Positions 8,308 through 16,666 are shown, numbered from the stretch's first letter. The stretch is DNA of 64,000 nucleotides from Paenibacillus tianjinensis (GCF_017086365.1 NZ_CP070969.1:3720001-3784000); one strand, 5' to 3'. Program-made: numbers and translations. The notes: generated by a model from the letters alone, not told the origin.

Positions 8308-8496
8308 ATGAGCACAGCAAGCAGACGTTTTATGAATGAAGGGGTCCTTCGCATCGCCATATTCATCATGTTCGCGTCCCTCACCTACTCGGTACGTCAC
8401 TATACATGGGCAATTGTAGCGCTTCTGGCTGTAGGAACGTATTCGCTGGTTACAGGTCTTTTCCAGCTCAAACGCAGCAGGGATACGGTAGAATAA
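8308..8496 (+). CDS. Small two-helix membrane protein
   Basis: A 62-residue protein of unknown function. It has two predicted membrane helices: VLRIAIFIMFASLTYSV at about residues 13-29 and WAIVALLAVGTYSLVTGLF at about 34-52, with basic ends (SRRFMNEG, QLKRSRDTVE). The start is ATG 8308 with a strong GAGGAGG site nine bases upstream. It is monocistronic and followed by a strong terminator. No family is recognised; similar YtzE/YczF-size membrane proteins are common in Bacillales. Confidence 0.75.
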   Translation: MSTASRRFMNEGVLRIAIFIMFASLTYSVRHYTWAIVALLAVGTYSLVTGLFQLKRSRDTVE

Positions 8497-8514
8497 CTAA
8501 CCATTCCAAACGTA

Positions 8515-8564
8515 AAAACCGCTTTCCGCAAGGATTCCAGAATCCTGCAGAAAGCGGTTTTTTT
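8515..8564 (+). terminator. Strong terminator after the small membrane protein gene
   Basis: AAAACCGCTTTC pairs with GAAAGCGGTTTT, with an inner GGATTC/GAATCC stem and a T-run. It also stops just before the 3' end of the convergent tRNA-Pro gene. Confidence 0.9.
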
Positions 8565-8569
8565 GGTTA

Positions 8570-8643
8570 TCGGAGTAACAGGATTTGAACCTGCGACCTC
8601 ACCCACCCCAAGGGTGCGCGCTACCAGGCTGCGCTATACCCCG
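8570..8643 (-). tRNA. tRNA-Pro (anticodon GGG)
   Basis: A 74-nt cloverleaf on the minus strand. The acceptor stem is CGGGGTA paired with TACTCCG. The anticodon stem CACCC/GGGTG encloses the loop TTGGGGT, giving anticodon GGG. The T arm includes GGTTCAAATCC. The discriminator base is A, and CCA is not encoded directly next to it. It is a solitary tRNA in the trmD-rplS interval. Confidence 0.93.
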
Positions 8644-8755
8644 ACGGATATGTATAACCTATCTATATTTATATATACTCCAGAAAATGCTTACATTCAA
8701 GCGGAAAATTATTTAAAACTATTATTAAATTTTTATAGATTTTCGGAAATGGCTA

Positions 8756-8764
8756 TGCTATACT
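8756..8764 (+). promoter_or_regulatory. Extended -10 promoter
   Basis: TGCTATACT (TG at 8756-8757, -10 hexamer 8759-8764) is an extended -10 element on the plus strand. It would start transcription near 8771, just before the structured region at 8771-8925. Confidence 0.6.
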
Positions 8765-8770
8765 CTTGGC

Positions 8771-8925
8771 ACAAGGAAAGGAGGTGCGTTCACATCAAGC
8801 ATGACATGCTGAACGTATCCCTTACCCGGACCAACGGCTGAACCTAAGTCTTGGTGGCGCGGGATACGGATCAAAGCAATAAAAAGCGCCTCGGGTAGAG
8901 AGACCGTCTTCGGACGGTCTTTTTT
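8771..8925 (+). ncRNA. Candidate structured small RNA (about 155 nt)
   Basis: No credible protein is encoded, but pairing is dense: GCGTTCA (8786-8792) with TGAACGT (8810-8816); GTATCCC (8815-8821) with GGGATAC (8861-8867); ACCAA (8830-8834) with TTGGT (8851-8855). GGCGC (8856-8860) can pair with GCGCC (8886-8890), and TACCCG (8823-8828) with CGGGTA (8892-8897). The last pairing crosses the second, giving a pseudoknot or alternative states. An AAAGGAGGTG sequence (8777-8786) lies near the 5' end, too far from the nearest ATGs for normal initiation. A UUCG-capped terminator closes it. Confidence 0.55.
8901..8925 (+). terminator. UUCG tetraloop terminator of the candidate RNA
   Basis: AGACCGTC-TTCG-GACGGTCT is a perfect 8-bp stem with a UUCG loop, followed by a run of T. 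Confidence 0.92.
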
Positions 8926-8945
8926 ATGTCTTCTGCTATACATTT

Positions 8946-9002
8946 ACACAAAAAAACTTTAAGGAGGTACCCGGCGGGTACCTCCTTAAAGTTTCTTTGT
9001 GT
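8946..9002 (-). terminator. Very long (27-bp) terminator hairpin after the 38-residue gene
   Basis: Two 27-base arms (8946-8972 and 8976-9002) are complementary except for one position, with a three-base loop. On the minus strand the second arm ends in TTTTTTT, so it works as a terminator for the gene at 9017-9133. The stem encloses an AAGGAGG sequence. Confidence 0.85.
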
Positions 9003-9016
9003 CATCCTATAGTAAG

Positions 9017-9133
9017 TTACGATTTACGATTCGTATAAAACTCGATGATATCGTTAACGGTGCGGAGCGGCTCCGCTTCCTTGTGGACAGTGTCCACGTC
9101 TGGCTTGAGTGGTTCATGCGTATTCGTAGTCAC
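9017..9133 (-). CDS. 38-residue hydrophilic small protein
   Basis: A short gene encoding a 38-residue acidic, soluble peptide that begins MTTNTHEPLKPDVDTVHKEA and ends IIEFYTNRKS. The start is GTG 9133 with AAAGGA ten bases upstream, and the reading frame ends 15 bases before a perfect terminator hairpin in the same direction. Unlike the overlapping plus-strand frame, its composition is rich in charged residues with no rare runs. No family is recognised. Its dedicated terminator is the best argument that it is real. Confidence 0.6.
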   Translation of the reverse strand: MTTNTHEPLKPDVDTVHKEAEPLRTVNDIIEFYTNRKS

Positions 9134-9306
9134 TTATGTTCATTCCTTTCGATTGTTGAGCTAGCTGCGTCTAAGTGGAGTGTTTTGCGGCACCTCTATT
9201 CATTACCCTAAAATAAGGATACCAACGCACATTTGCTCGTATTTTTTTGTGATGTTTCTGTGTCTAGCTTTTCTCTACTGAGATTTATATAACCATTTGG
9301 ACATAA

Positions 9307-9348
9307 CAAAAAACGCCTCCTCAACGTAATATACGTTAAAAAGACGTC
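9307..9348 (-). terminator. Terminator of the trmD operon
   Basis: On the minus strand a 17-bp stem with several G-U pairs is capped by the palindrome AACGTA-TAT-TACGTT and followed by TTTTTT. It lies about 30 bases after the trmD stop. Confidence 0.85.
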
Positions 9349-9377
9349 AGATATGACAACTTCTATAAAAATTAGGC

Positions 9378-10184
9378 TCAAGACTGTCCCAGCTGCTCTT
9401 TGAGTAGATCGAGCGTCTTCCGGTCCTTTGCCGTAAGCTCGGCGGTATCCAGCAGATCCGGCCTGCGCTCCAGCGTACGCTTAAGTGCCTGCTCGCGCCG
9501 CCATAGCTCGATATTGGCATGATGTCCGCTAAGAAGGATATCCGGCACCTTCCAGCCGCGGAATTCCGCAGGACGCGTATAATGCGGATACTCCAAGAGG
9601 CCTGTACTGAAGGAATCCGTGATAGCCGAGGTCTCATTACCGAGCGCTCCCGGCTGCAGCCTGACCACCGAATCAATAACGGTCAGGGCTGGTAGCTCTC
9701 CGCCTGTCAGTACATAATCCCCGATGGACAGCTCGTCTGTCACCAGATGCTCTCTGATCCGCTCATCATAGCCTTCATAATGACCGCAGATAAAGATGAG
9801 GTGCTGCTCCCGGGCCAATTCCTCAGCGATCTGCTGGTTATAAGTCTGCCCTTGCGGGCACATCAGGATAATCCGCGGCTTCACCGGAACAGGTGCAGAA
9901 GGCTCTTCTGCTATCTCCGAATCCTGTACCTTCGGACTGCTCTCATCCTGCACACTCTCCAGAACATGCTCCACCGCTGCAAATATCGGATCCGGCTTCA
10001 GCACCATGCCTCCGCCTCCGCCATAGGGTGTATCGTCCACTGTATTATGCTTGTTGCCTGAGAAGTCACGGAAATTGACCGCGTTCAGTGAGACAATTCC
10101 TTTTTCACGCGCTTTGCCAAGAATGCTTGTGCTAAATACACCCTCACACATATCCGGGAAGAGCGTCAGCACATCAATTCTCAT
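9378..10184 (-). CDS. trmD: tRNA (guanine-37-N1)-methyltransferase
   Basis: TrmD methylates G37 of tRNAs, including tRNA-Pro(GGG), using SAM bound in a trefoil knot. The start [17 protein letters not shown] and knot segments [12 protein letters not shown] and [15 protein letters not shown] are diagnostic. At 268 residues it is about 25 longer than usual, because a Glu/Ser/Pro-rich insert (roughly residues 66-92, [20 protein letters not shown]) interrupts the N-terminal domain. The second of two ATGs is preferred; the start overlaps the rimM stop. Confidence 0.96.
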   Translation of the reverse strand: MRIDVLTLFPDMCEGVFSTSILGKAREKGIVSLNAVNFRDFSGNKHNTVDDTPYGGGGGMVLKPDPIFAAVEHVLESVQDESSPKVQDSEIAEEPSAPVPVKPRIILMCPQGQTYNQQIAEELAREQHLIFICGHYEGYDERIREHLVTDELSIGDYVLTGGELPALTVIDSVVRLQPGALGNETSAITDSFSTGLLEYPHYTRPAEFRGWKVPDILLSGHHANIELWRREQALKRTLERRPDLLDTAELTAKDRKTLDLLKEQLGQS

Positions 10185-10708
10185 CATGGCAGCAGCCCTT
10201 CCATCAGGTGAACAGTGATCTTTTTGGCGGCGATATCCACATCGAGCACGACATCATTGATCACCGGAATCAGAATGTCCTGTCCCTTAGCGGGCTTCAC
10301 TACCCAGACATCATTCGCCCCCGGTTGCAGGATATCTGTAATTGTACCTAACGGCTTGCTTCCGTCTTCATCTGTGTAGACTTCACAGCCGACAATGTGA
10401 TGGAAGTAATATTCGTTCTCCGGAAGCTCCACGAGGTCGTCACCGGGAACCTTAAGCAGACTGCCTTTGTACTTCTCAATCTGATTAATATTGGTATATC
10501 CCTTCAGCTTGGCAATAAACATCCCTTTATGCTCTCTCGCTGACTCTACGATCACCTCGAATTTCGGGCTGCCGTCTGCCGGGATAACCAGCAGCTTTTT
10601 ACCGGGTGCGAACCTCACGTCCGGAAAATCGGTATGCGACAAGATTTTGATCTCCCCGCGAATGCCGTGCGTATTGACCAGTCTGCCTACCGTAAGTTCT
10701 TCCGCCAT
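10184..10708 (-). CDS. rimM: Ribosome maturation factor RimM
   Basis: A 174-residue RimM that binds S19 and assists 30S head maturation. The N-terminal barrel starts [20 protein letters not shown], and the C-terminal PRC-barrel includes [17 protein letters not shown] and [21 protein letters not shown]. The frame opens at GTG 10717, but ATG 10708 has GGAG eight bases before it. The stop overlaps the trmD start. It is the third gene of the rpsP-KH-rimM-trmD operon. Confidence 0.97.
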   Translation of the reverse strand: MAEELTVGRLVNTHGIRGEIKILSHTDFPDVRFAPGKKLLVIPADGSPKFEVIVESAREHKGMFIAKLKGYTNINQIEKYKGSLLKVPGDDLVELPENEYYFHHIVGCEVYTDEDGSKPLGTITDILQPGANDVWVVKPAKGQDILIPVINDVVLDVDIAAKKITVHLMEGLLP

Positions 10709-10799
10709 TTTACCCACTCCTTTATCTATTCACTTCTCTATATTTGAACCAAAAAGGAGCCGGGATATACTATCCCTAGCCCCTCATTGTGCGCATCGA

Positions 10800-11030
10800 T
10801 TAAGATAAAATATCTACGGTCACGCGTTTATCGCTCTTGACTGCTGCGGATGTAACTACTGTGCGAAGTGCTTTGGCGATCCGCCCCTGCTTGCCGATGA
10901 CCTTACCGACATCATCAGGATGTACAGAGAGCTCATAAACAATCAGGTGATCCTTCTCCACAGTCCGCACCGTCACATCTTCTGGATGATCCACTAAAGC
11001 CTTAGCAATTACTCCAACTAATTCTTCCAT
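10800..11030 (-). CDS. khpA: KH-domain RNA-binding protein KhpA (YlqC)
   Basis: A 76-residue single KH-domain protein that binds RNA, with KhpB as partner in other Firmicutes. The GxxG loop is visible in DVGKVIGKQGRIAKALRTVV. The start is ATG 11030 (MEELVGVIAKALVDHPEDV); the TTG at 11045 has no suitable ribosome site. It lies 22 bases after rpsP and about 90 bases before rimM, the conserved Bacillales position. Confidence 0.95.
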   Translation of the reverse strand: MEELVGVIAKALVDHPEDVTVRTVEKDHLIVYELSVHPDDVGKVIGKQGRIAKALRTVVTSAAVKSDKRVTVDILS

Positions 11031-11052
11031 AGAGGACCCTCGCAATCAGTCA

Positions 11053-11325
11053 TTATTTCTGTTGCTTCGACTCATGGAACTTCTTCATCACGCCTGCTTT
11101 GGAAAGCAAGTTGCGGACGGTATCAGATGCTTGTGCACCTGTTTGAAGCCATTTAAGAGCCTTTTCCTCATCGATCTTAACTACTGCCGGTTGTTCAATC
11201 GGATTATAGTAACCGATTTCCTCGATAAAACGACCGTCACGAGGGGACCGGGAATCGGAAACCACTACACGGTAGAAAGGCGCTTTATGTGCACCCATTC
11301 TTTTCAAACGAATACGTACTGCCAC
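11053..11325 (-). CDS. rpsP: 30S ribosomal protein S16
   Basis: A 90-residue S16, beginning [31 protein letters not shown], the signature of the family. The start is GTG 11325 with AAGGAGG and an eight-base gap; the longer frame upstream to 11427 is not credible because it would read through a noncoding, repeat-rich leader. It is the first gene of the rpsP-khpA-rimM-trmD unit and is preceded by a long spacer from ffh. Confidence 0.98.
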   Translation of the reverse strand: MAVRIRLKRMGAHKAPFYRVVVSDSRSPRDGRFIEEIGYYNPIEQPAVVKIDEEKALKWLQTGAQASDTVRNLLSKAGVMKKFHESKQQK

Positions 11326-11754
11326 GAAATTCACCTCCTTAAAAAAGTATCGAAATATTGGGAAGATGTTTAGGGTAAACCTTTTTTCGATCCCTCCCAA
11401 ACCCTCCCTTCCAAGGGAGGGCCCCAAGGGCCTTGCCCTCTGGACACCCGCTTAAGTGCAACTGGCGTAAGTGTTCAGACTGGCGGGATCTTGGGATGGG
11501 GGAGCAAGGATCGCTTTTCGTCCCTTACGGGACCCGCTTAACTGCGGCGGTACCTTGGGACTGGTTTAACACAAACTTCTACTTTAAAGATTAAGGACTT
11601 AAGGTCAAAAGATTAAGATCAAAAACGACTCGATCATCTGATGTTGTACTATGTCTGATCTATGAAAGATTAAGATCAAAAACGACTCGATCATCTGATG
11701 TTGTACTATGTCTGATCTGGTAAAGATCAAAAGATTAAGATCAAAACCTTAGGA
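11326..11754. other. Noncoding ffh-rpsP spacer with hairpins and a tandem repeat
   Basis: About 430 bases without a gene. Near 11395-11460 are GC-rich short inverted repeats (CCCTCCC/GGGAGGG, GGGCC/GGCCC), and near 11515 CGTCCC/GGGACG-like arms. Nearer ffh are two copies of a 53-base repeat. The spacing suggests an ffh terminator or attenuator plus an rpsP leader, but I identify no named element. Confidence 0.55.
11609..11718. repeat. 53-bp tandem direct repeat, period 57
   Basis: The 53 bases at 11609-11661 recur exactly at 11666-11718. On the minus strand each unit contains GATCA...TGATC arms followed by GAGTCGTTTTT, a weak terminator shape. A partial third copy (AAAGATCAAAAGATTAAGATC) follows. 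Confidence 0.9.
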
Positions 11755-13143
11755 TCAACGGAACGGGAACTTCATGCCGCCCTTACCGCCAAGACTCTTA
11801 AGCTGTTTCATGGCGTTTTTCTTGCCGCCCTTGCCTCCGCCGCCCATCATGCCGGAGAACTGCTTCATCATCTTGCGCATCTCATCGAATTGCTTGATGA
11901 GGCGGTTGACCTCTGCGACATTCGTTCCGCTGCCGGCAGCAATACGCTTGCGGCGGTTGTGGTTAATGATTTCGGGCTGGGCTTTCTCGGCTTTGGTCAT
12001 GGAATGAACAATTGCCTCGACGCGGCCCATCTGCTTGTCGTCAACCTTGAGGTCCTTCACGCCCTTGGCTTTGTTCATGCCAGGCAGCATATCAAGAATC
12101 TGGTCGATTGGGCCAAGCTTCTTAACCTGATCCATCTGCTCCAGGAAATCGTCGAACGTAAATTCCGCATTACGCATCTTACGTTCCATTTCCTTCGCTT
12201 TTTCGGTATCGATGTTGGCTTGAGCCTTCTCGATCAGGGAGAGCATGTCACCCATACCGAGAATCCGCGAAGCCATCCGCTCCGGATGGAACGGCTCCAG
12301 CGCGTCGATCTTCTCGCCCAGTGCAGCGAACTTGATCGGGCAGCCGGTTACAGCCTTGACGGACAACGCCGCACCACCGCGGGTGTCGCCATCGAGCTTC
12401 GTCAGCACGACCCCGGTAAGCTCAAGCTGCTTGTTGAAGCTGTCGGCTACGTTGACGGCATCCTGACCGGTCATGGCATCGACTACAAGCAGGACTTCAT
12501 CAGGATTAACTACCGTGTGGATCTGCTTCAGCTCATCCATCAGCGCTTCATCAATATGCAGGCGGCCTGCGGTATCGATGATGACATAATCCAGATTATT
12601 GTCCTTTGCATGCTGGATAGCTTGTCTGGCAATCTCCACCGGACTAACCTGATCCCCCAATGCGAATACAGGAACCTTAATCTGTTCGCCCAGCACCTGA
12701 AGCTGCTTGATCGCAGCCGGACGGTATATGTCCCCGGCTACAAGCAGCGGGCGGTGATTGCCCTTCTGCAGCAGCTTGGCCAGCTTGCCTGAAGTGGTCG
12801 TCTTACCGGCCCCTTGCAGACCTGCCATCATAATCACGGTCGGCGGCTTGTTCGACTTGGCCAGCTTCGCCTGGCTTCCGCCCATCAGCTCGGTCAGTTC
12901 CTTATTAACGATGTCGATGATAACCATGCCGGGAGTAAAGCTGTCCATTACTTCCTTGCCAATGGACTTCTCCTTCACCTTGGACACGAAGTCCTTGACT
13001 ACTTTGAAGTTAACATCGGCTTCCAGAAGCGCCAGCCGCACTTCGCGCATGGCTTCGTTTACGTCATCTTCGGATACTTTACCTTTGCCGCGCAGCTTGC
13101 TGAACACATTCTGCAATCTTCCGCTTAAACCTTCAAATGCCAT
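11755..13143 (-). CDS. ffh: Signal recognition particle GTPase Ffh (SRP54)
   Basis: A 462-residue SRP54 that binds 4.5S RNA and signal peptides for cotranslational targeting. The NG domain has the P-loop GLQGAGKTTTSGKLA, DTAGRLHIDEALM and TKLDGDTRGGAAL. The C-terminal M domain is Met-rich and ends MMGGGGKGGKKNAMKQLKSLGG. The length is standard. ATG 13143 is used. It is preceded by ylxM with a 21-base gap, the conserved operon pair. Confidence 0.98.
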   Translation of the reverse strand: MAFEGLSGRLQNVFSKLRGKGKVSEDDVNEAMREVRLALLEADVNFKVVKDFVSKVKEKSIGKEVMDSFTPGMVIIDIVNKELTELMGGSQAKLAKSNKPPTVIMMAGLQGAGKTTTSGKLAKLLQKGNHRPLLVAGDIYRPAAIKQLQVLGEQIKVPVFALGDQVSPVEIARQAIQHAKDNNLDYVIIDTAGRLHIDEALMDELKQIHTVVNPDEVLLVVDAMTGQDAVNVADSFNKQLELTGVVLTKLDGDTRGGAALSVKAVTGCPIKFAALGEKIDALEPFHPERMASRILGMGDMLSLIEKAQANIDTEKAKEMERKMRNAEFTFDDFLEQMDQVKKLGPIDQILDMLPGMNKAKGVKDLKVDDKQMGRVEAIVHSMTKAEKAQPEIINHNRRKRIAAGSGTNVAEVNRLIKQFDEMRKMMKQFSGMMGGGGKGGKKNAMKQLKSLGGKGGMKFPFR

Positions 13144-13164
13144 ATGCGGCTGTCTCCCTTCATG

Positions 13165-13521
13165 CTACTCTAACCTCTGCAGACGATCCACGAGCTCCGT
13201 GAACCGCTGATTATATTCCTCAGGCAGCATTCCATTATCCGGCAGTCTGCGCAGTTCTTCTAAATATCGGTTACGGTCTTCATGTTTGGCTAATAGGCCA
13301 AGTTTCTCTTCATAATTCTCCAGCACCTGCTCGGCACGTTTGATATGCTCATACACGGCCTGCCGGCTGATTGCAAATTCCGCAGCGATCTCTCCCAGGG
13401 AGAAATCATCGTGGAAGTAATATTTCAGAAACGTTTGCTGTTTATCAGTAAGCAGCCGTTCATAGAATGCGAATAACAGGTTGATCCGGTTCGTTTTCTC
13501 GAGCCTATTCTCCTGACTCAT
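13165..13521 (-). CDS. ylxM: YlxM helix-turn-helix SRP accessory protein
   Basis: A 118-residue YlxM family protein (UPF0122). It has a sigma-70 region 4-like helix-turn-helix: FSLGEIAAEFAISRQAVYEHIKRAEQVLENYE. Streptococcal YlxM binds SRP RNA and modulates Ffh/FtsY, and the gene almost always precedes ffh. The frame opens at TTG 13542, but ATG 13521 is preferred because GGGAG lies eight bases upstream. Confidence 0.95.
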   Translation of the reverse strand: MSQENRLEKTNRINLLFAFYERLLTDKQQTFLKYYFHDDFSLGEIAAEFAISRQAVYEHIKRAEQVLENYEEKLGLLAKHEDRNRYLEELRRLPDNGMLPEEYNQRFTELVDRLQRLE

Positions 13522-13668
13522 TAAGGGCACTCCCTTCGTCAAGGAAAAACACTTTACAGCTTCACAACGTCCCTTATGATACCGAAAACAAAGAAAGATG
13601 TCAAGTCTTTTTGCTTGTCATCTTTTTTTGTGTGCAAAATGTATCATTTAGAGGCTATTTCACTGCAA

Positions 13669-14316
13669 TTAGCGGATCGGCAACAGGTAAATCAGGACTG
13701 CGAAGAAGTGAGTCACACTGCCCGCAAGCACGAAGACATGCCAGACTGCATGATGGAACGGAAAGCCTCTCCATACATAAAAGACTGTCCCGAGCGTATA
13801 CAAGATCCCACCGGCCATAAGCAGCGTCATGCCGCCTCCGGCCACAGACGCCGAGAGCGGATTCCAGGCGATGACGATCAGCCAGCCCATGGCAATGTAA
13901 AAGATCGTAGACATGAACAGAAACTTTTTGACGAAGAACGCTTTGAACAGCACTCCGAACAATGCCACTCCCCAGACGATGCCAAACAGGCTCCAGCCCA
14001 ATGTCCCTCGGATCGCCACCAGCAGGAACGGCGTATAGGTGCCGGCAATAAACAGATAAATGGAGGAATGGTCAAAGAATTCGAATAAATCCTTAGCTTT
14101 GCCCTCCCGCAGACTGTGCACGAGTGTGGAATTAAGATACAGAAGCAGCATCGTCGTCCCGTAAATGGAGAAGCTGACCACATGCCAGGCCGTTCCCTTC
14201 AGACTGGCAAAAACAACGAGCAGGACAAGCGCAGCTACACTCAGTACCGTACCGATACCATGCGTAATTGCATTCGCAACCTCTTCCCTGCGGCTGTAAG
14301 TATAAGTATTTGCCAT
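13669..14316 (-). CDS. Hemolysin III / YplQ family membrane protein (PAQR)
   Basis: A 215-residue seven-helix membrane protein of the PAQR (progestin/adipoQ receptor) superfamily, called hemolysin III in bacteria. The conserved zinc-site residues are visible in NSTLVHSL, FDHSSIYLFIAGTYTPF and FHHAVWHVFVLAGSVTHFF. The N-terminus REEVANAITHGIG is also typical. ATG 14316 follows GGAAGGA. Bacterial homologues are associated with membrane lipid homeostasis; actual hemolysis is not implied. It is monocistronic and convergent with nothing. Confidence 0.92.
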   Translation of the reverse strand: MANTYTYSRREEVANAITHGIGTVLSVAALVLLVVFASLKGTAWHVVSFSIYGTTMLLLYLNSTLVHSLREGKAKDLFEFFDHSSIYLFIAGTYTPFLLVAIRGTLGWSLFGIVWGVALFGVLFKAFFVKKFLFMSTIFYIAMGWLIVIAWNPLSASVAGGGMTLLMAGGILYTLGTVFYVWRGFPFHHAVWHVFVLAGSVTHFFAVLIYLLPIR

Positions 14317-14371
14317 CACAAAAATCCTTCCGTTTGCGTTTCCTTCTATTATACCGTGTTTGGCAGCCGGA

Positions 14372-15889
14372 TTACAGCTTATAGAGCTCTTTATATTTCG
14401 CTTCCAGATAATCAGCCAGATAGTCCGGGTTCAGCGGCTCTCCGGTAACCTGCTCGATAATTTGCGAAGGGGTCAGGCTCTTGCCGAAGCGGTAGATTTT
14501 GTCCGTCAGCCATTCCTTGATTGGCAGCAGGTTGCCTTCAGCAATCAGGCTGTCAAAATCCGGAAGCTCTTTACGGAGCGTATTCAGAATCTGTGCCGCA
14601 TACATATTCCCCAGGGAGTAAGAAGCAAAATAACCGAAGTCTCCGCCGGACCAGTGAACATCCTGCAGTACGCCTAGCGCATTGGAAGGCGGGGTGATGC
14701 CCAGGTATTCCTGATATTTGGCATTCCAGACTTTTGGCAGCTCCTTAACCTCAAGGCCTTCATTGAAAATAAGCTTTTCGATTTCATAACGGATAATGAT
14801 GTGCAGGTTATACGTCAGCTCGTCGGCTTCAATCCGGATAAACGAATTGGCTACACTGTTGATCGCGCGGTAAAACTGCTCCACTTCCACATTCGCCAGC
14901 TGCTCAGGGAAATGCTGCTGCAGATCACCATAGTAACGCTGCCAGAAAGCACGGCTGCGGCCGATCATATTCTCCCACAGTCTCGACTGGGATTCATGGA
15001 TTCCCATGGAGGTGCCGGTAGCGAGCGGTGTACCAACCAGATCCTTGCTGATATTTTGCTCATACAGGGCGTGCCCGCCTTCATGGAGTGAACTGAAAAT
15101 CGCGCTTGTTACATTATCGAGCAAATAATTGGTCGTGATGCGCACATCACCTGGATTCAGTCCAGTAGCGAACGGATGCACACTCTCATCAAGGCGTCCT
15201 GCTTCAAAGTCATAGCCCATCTGCTCCAGTACGAACAGGCCGAATTTCTCCTGCTGCTCTTTGGCATAGATTTGGCTCAAAAATTCGGTATCAGGCTTGT
15301 TAGGTGAAGCACTAATCGCCTCTACGAGCGGCACAAGACGGGCGCGAAGGCGGCCGAAGATTTCATCGACTTTGGCGACAGTCAAATCGGGCTCGTACAT
15401 ATCAAGCAGCGTATCATACCGGGTATCCTTGACACCCCAATAATCAATAAATTCCTGTTTGAAGGCGACAATCTTGCTTAAGTAAGGCTCAAAGGAAGCA
15501 AAATCATCGTTCTCCTTGGCTTCTTCCCACATGCTCTCGGAATGGGCTGCCAGAACGGAGTACTCCTCGAATTTTTTGGAAGGGATGCTCTTGCTGCGTT
15601 CATATTCCTTGAGGCAGTCCTTAACGATTTTGTTCTGGGCATCACTTAACTGGCTCGCAACGTCAGGACGGCTGAAAAACTTCGTAAATTCGCCCATCTC
15701 CGGTGATGTCTCCAGTCTGAACAATTCTCCGGAGAGCATGCCGATCGTTCCCGAGCGGACCTCTACTCCCTTTCGCGGCGCACCTGTGCGCAAATCCCAA
15801 TGAAGGAGTCCGATGGCTTCGTTATAACCGCTGATTTTGGATAACAGCTCCTGAAATTTCTCCCATTCTTCTCTTACTGCTTGTTCCAT
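14372..15889 (-). CDS. M32 family carboxypeptidase (Taq type)
   Basis: A 505-residue metallocarboxypeptidase of family M32, like Bacillus YpwA and Thermus CpsA. The zinc site HEGGHALYEQ is visible near residue 270, and downstream IHESQSRLWENMIGRS supplies the third ligand and conserved Arg. DVHWSGGDFGYFASYSLGNMYAAQI is the other family block. It releases C-terminal residues from peptides in the cytoplasm. ATG 15889 is used, with AGGTG upstream. The length matches the family. Confidence 0.95.
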   Translation of the reverse strand: MEQAVREEWEKFQELLSKISGYNEAIGLLHWDLRTGAPRKGVEVRSGTIGMLSGELFRLETSPEMGEFTKFFSRPDVASQLSDAQNKIVKDCLKEYERSKSIPSKKFEEYSVLAAHSESMWEEAKENDDFASFEPYLSKIVAFKQEFIDYWGVKDTRYDTLLDMYEPDLTVAKVDEIFGRLRARLVPLVEAISASPNKPDTEFLSQIYAKEQQEKFGLFVLEQMGYDFEAGRLDESVHPFATGLNPGDVRITTNYLLDNVTSAIFSSLHEGGHALYEQNISKDLVGTPLATGTSMGIHESQSRLWENMIGRSRAFWQRYYGDLQQHFPEQLANVEVEQFYRAINSVANSFIRIEADELTYNLHIIIRYEIEKLIFNEGLEVKELPKVWNAKYQEYLGITPPSNALGVLQDVHWSGGDFGYFASYSLGNMYAAQILNTLRKELPDFDSLIAEGNLLPIKEWLTDKIYRFGKSLTPSQIIEQVTGEPLNPDYLADYLEAKYKELYKL

Positions 15890-16104
15890 TCCTGCGCACC
15901 TGCTTTCTCTGTTTTACTAACTCCTCTTGATGATACTTTTTTAAATCCGTATAATCAACCGCGCCAGGTACCTGTAGCAGCTTTTAAGTGTTATTGAACC
16001 AGCCAGAAGGCGCAAAAATCAAACGGTTGTGGTACTGGACGCCTGGTTTTCAGAGGGCTATAGTAATGCTAATTCTGGATCACGCACAAAAAGGAGTGGG
16101 GGTT

Positions 16105-16524
16105 ATGATCAGGCACGCGCGAGTAAACGATTGGAAACAGATCTCTGCATTGTTAGATCAGCTGGGCTACCCTAATACCGAGTCCTTTATTAAAGAAAAT
16201 ATTGAAAGACTGCTTGCCCATCCTGATGAAGAGTTAATGGTTTATGAAGAGGAAGGACGGGTAGCTGCCTGCATTTCACTGCATTTTATTCCCCAGTTAG
16301 CTCTTATAGGGGATATTGCTTGCATAAGCTATCTTATCGTTGATGAAACCATAAGAGGTAAAGGCATCGGGCAAATCATTGAAGAGTATGCCAGCAGCGT
16401 TGCTAAACAAAGGAACTGCGACAGAATTCAGGTTCATTGTCATTCCCGCAGAACTGACGCGCACCGCTTTTATGACCGGCAGGGCTTTGCGGAGTCTCCA
16501 AAATATTTTTCAAAGATGTTATAA
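16105..16524 (+). CDS. GNAT family N-acetyltransferase
   Basis: A 139-residue acetyltransferase. It starts MIRHARVNDWKQISALLDQLGYP and has the acetyl-CoA loop VDETIRGKGIGQIIEEYA followed by HRFYDRQGF, the usual C-terminal motif. The substrate cannot be predicted. The open frame extends to 15988, but ATG 16105 follows GGAGTGGGGG and starts at the standard GNAT strand. It stands alone between ypwA (divergent) and a pseudogene. Confidence 0.88.
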   Translation: MIRHARVNDWKQISALLDQLGYPNTESFIKENIERLLAHPDEELMVYEEEGRVAACISLHFIPQLALIGDIACISYLIVDETIRGKGIGQIIEEYASSVAKQRNCDRIQVHCHSRRTDAHRFYDRQGFAESPKYFSKML

Positions 16525-16666
16525 CGATCTGCGTTATGAAGAATCCAGGAATATTCGGGGATATTGACGTGTGTTAATTATAATCCGTATAATCATTTCA
16601 AAGCATTCAGCTTCAAATTTGAAATATTTCATCTAATCACACATACTCAAGGAGCGTGAACAGAAC

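Noticed and set aside
8815..8900. T-box leader
   Set aside because: The TGGTGGCGCGGG stretch recalls the T-box GGTGGNACCGCG element, but the match is poor and no synthetase or amino-acid gene follows.
8999..9211. 70-codon plus-strand frame
   Set aside because: It begins inside a terminator arm and is antisense to the better supported 38-codon gene.
11890..12792. 300-codon plus-strand frame opposite ffh
   Set aside because: It is antisense to the conserved ffh gene and shows no recognisable domain.
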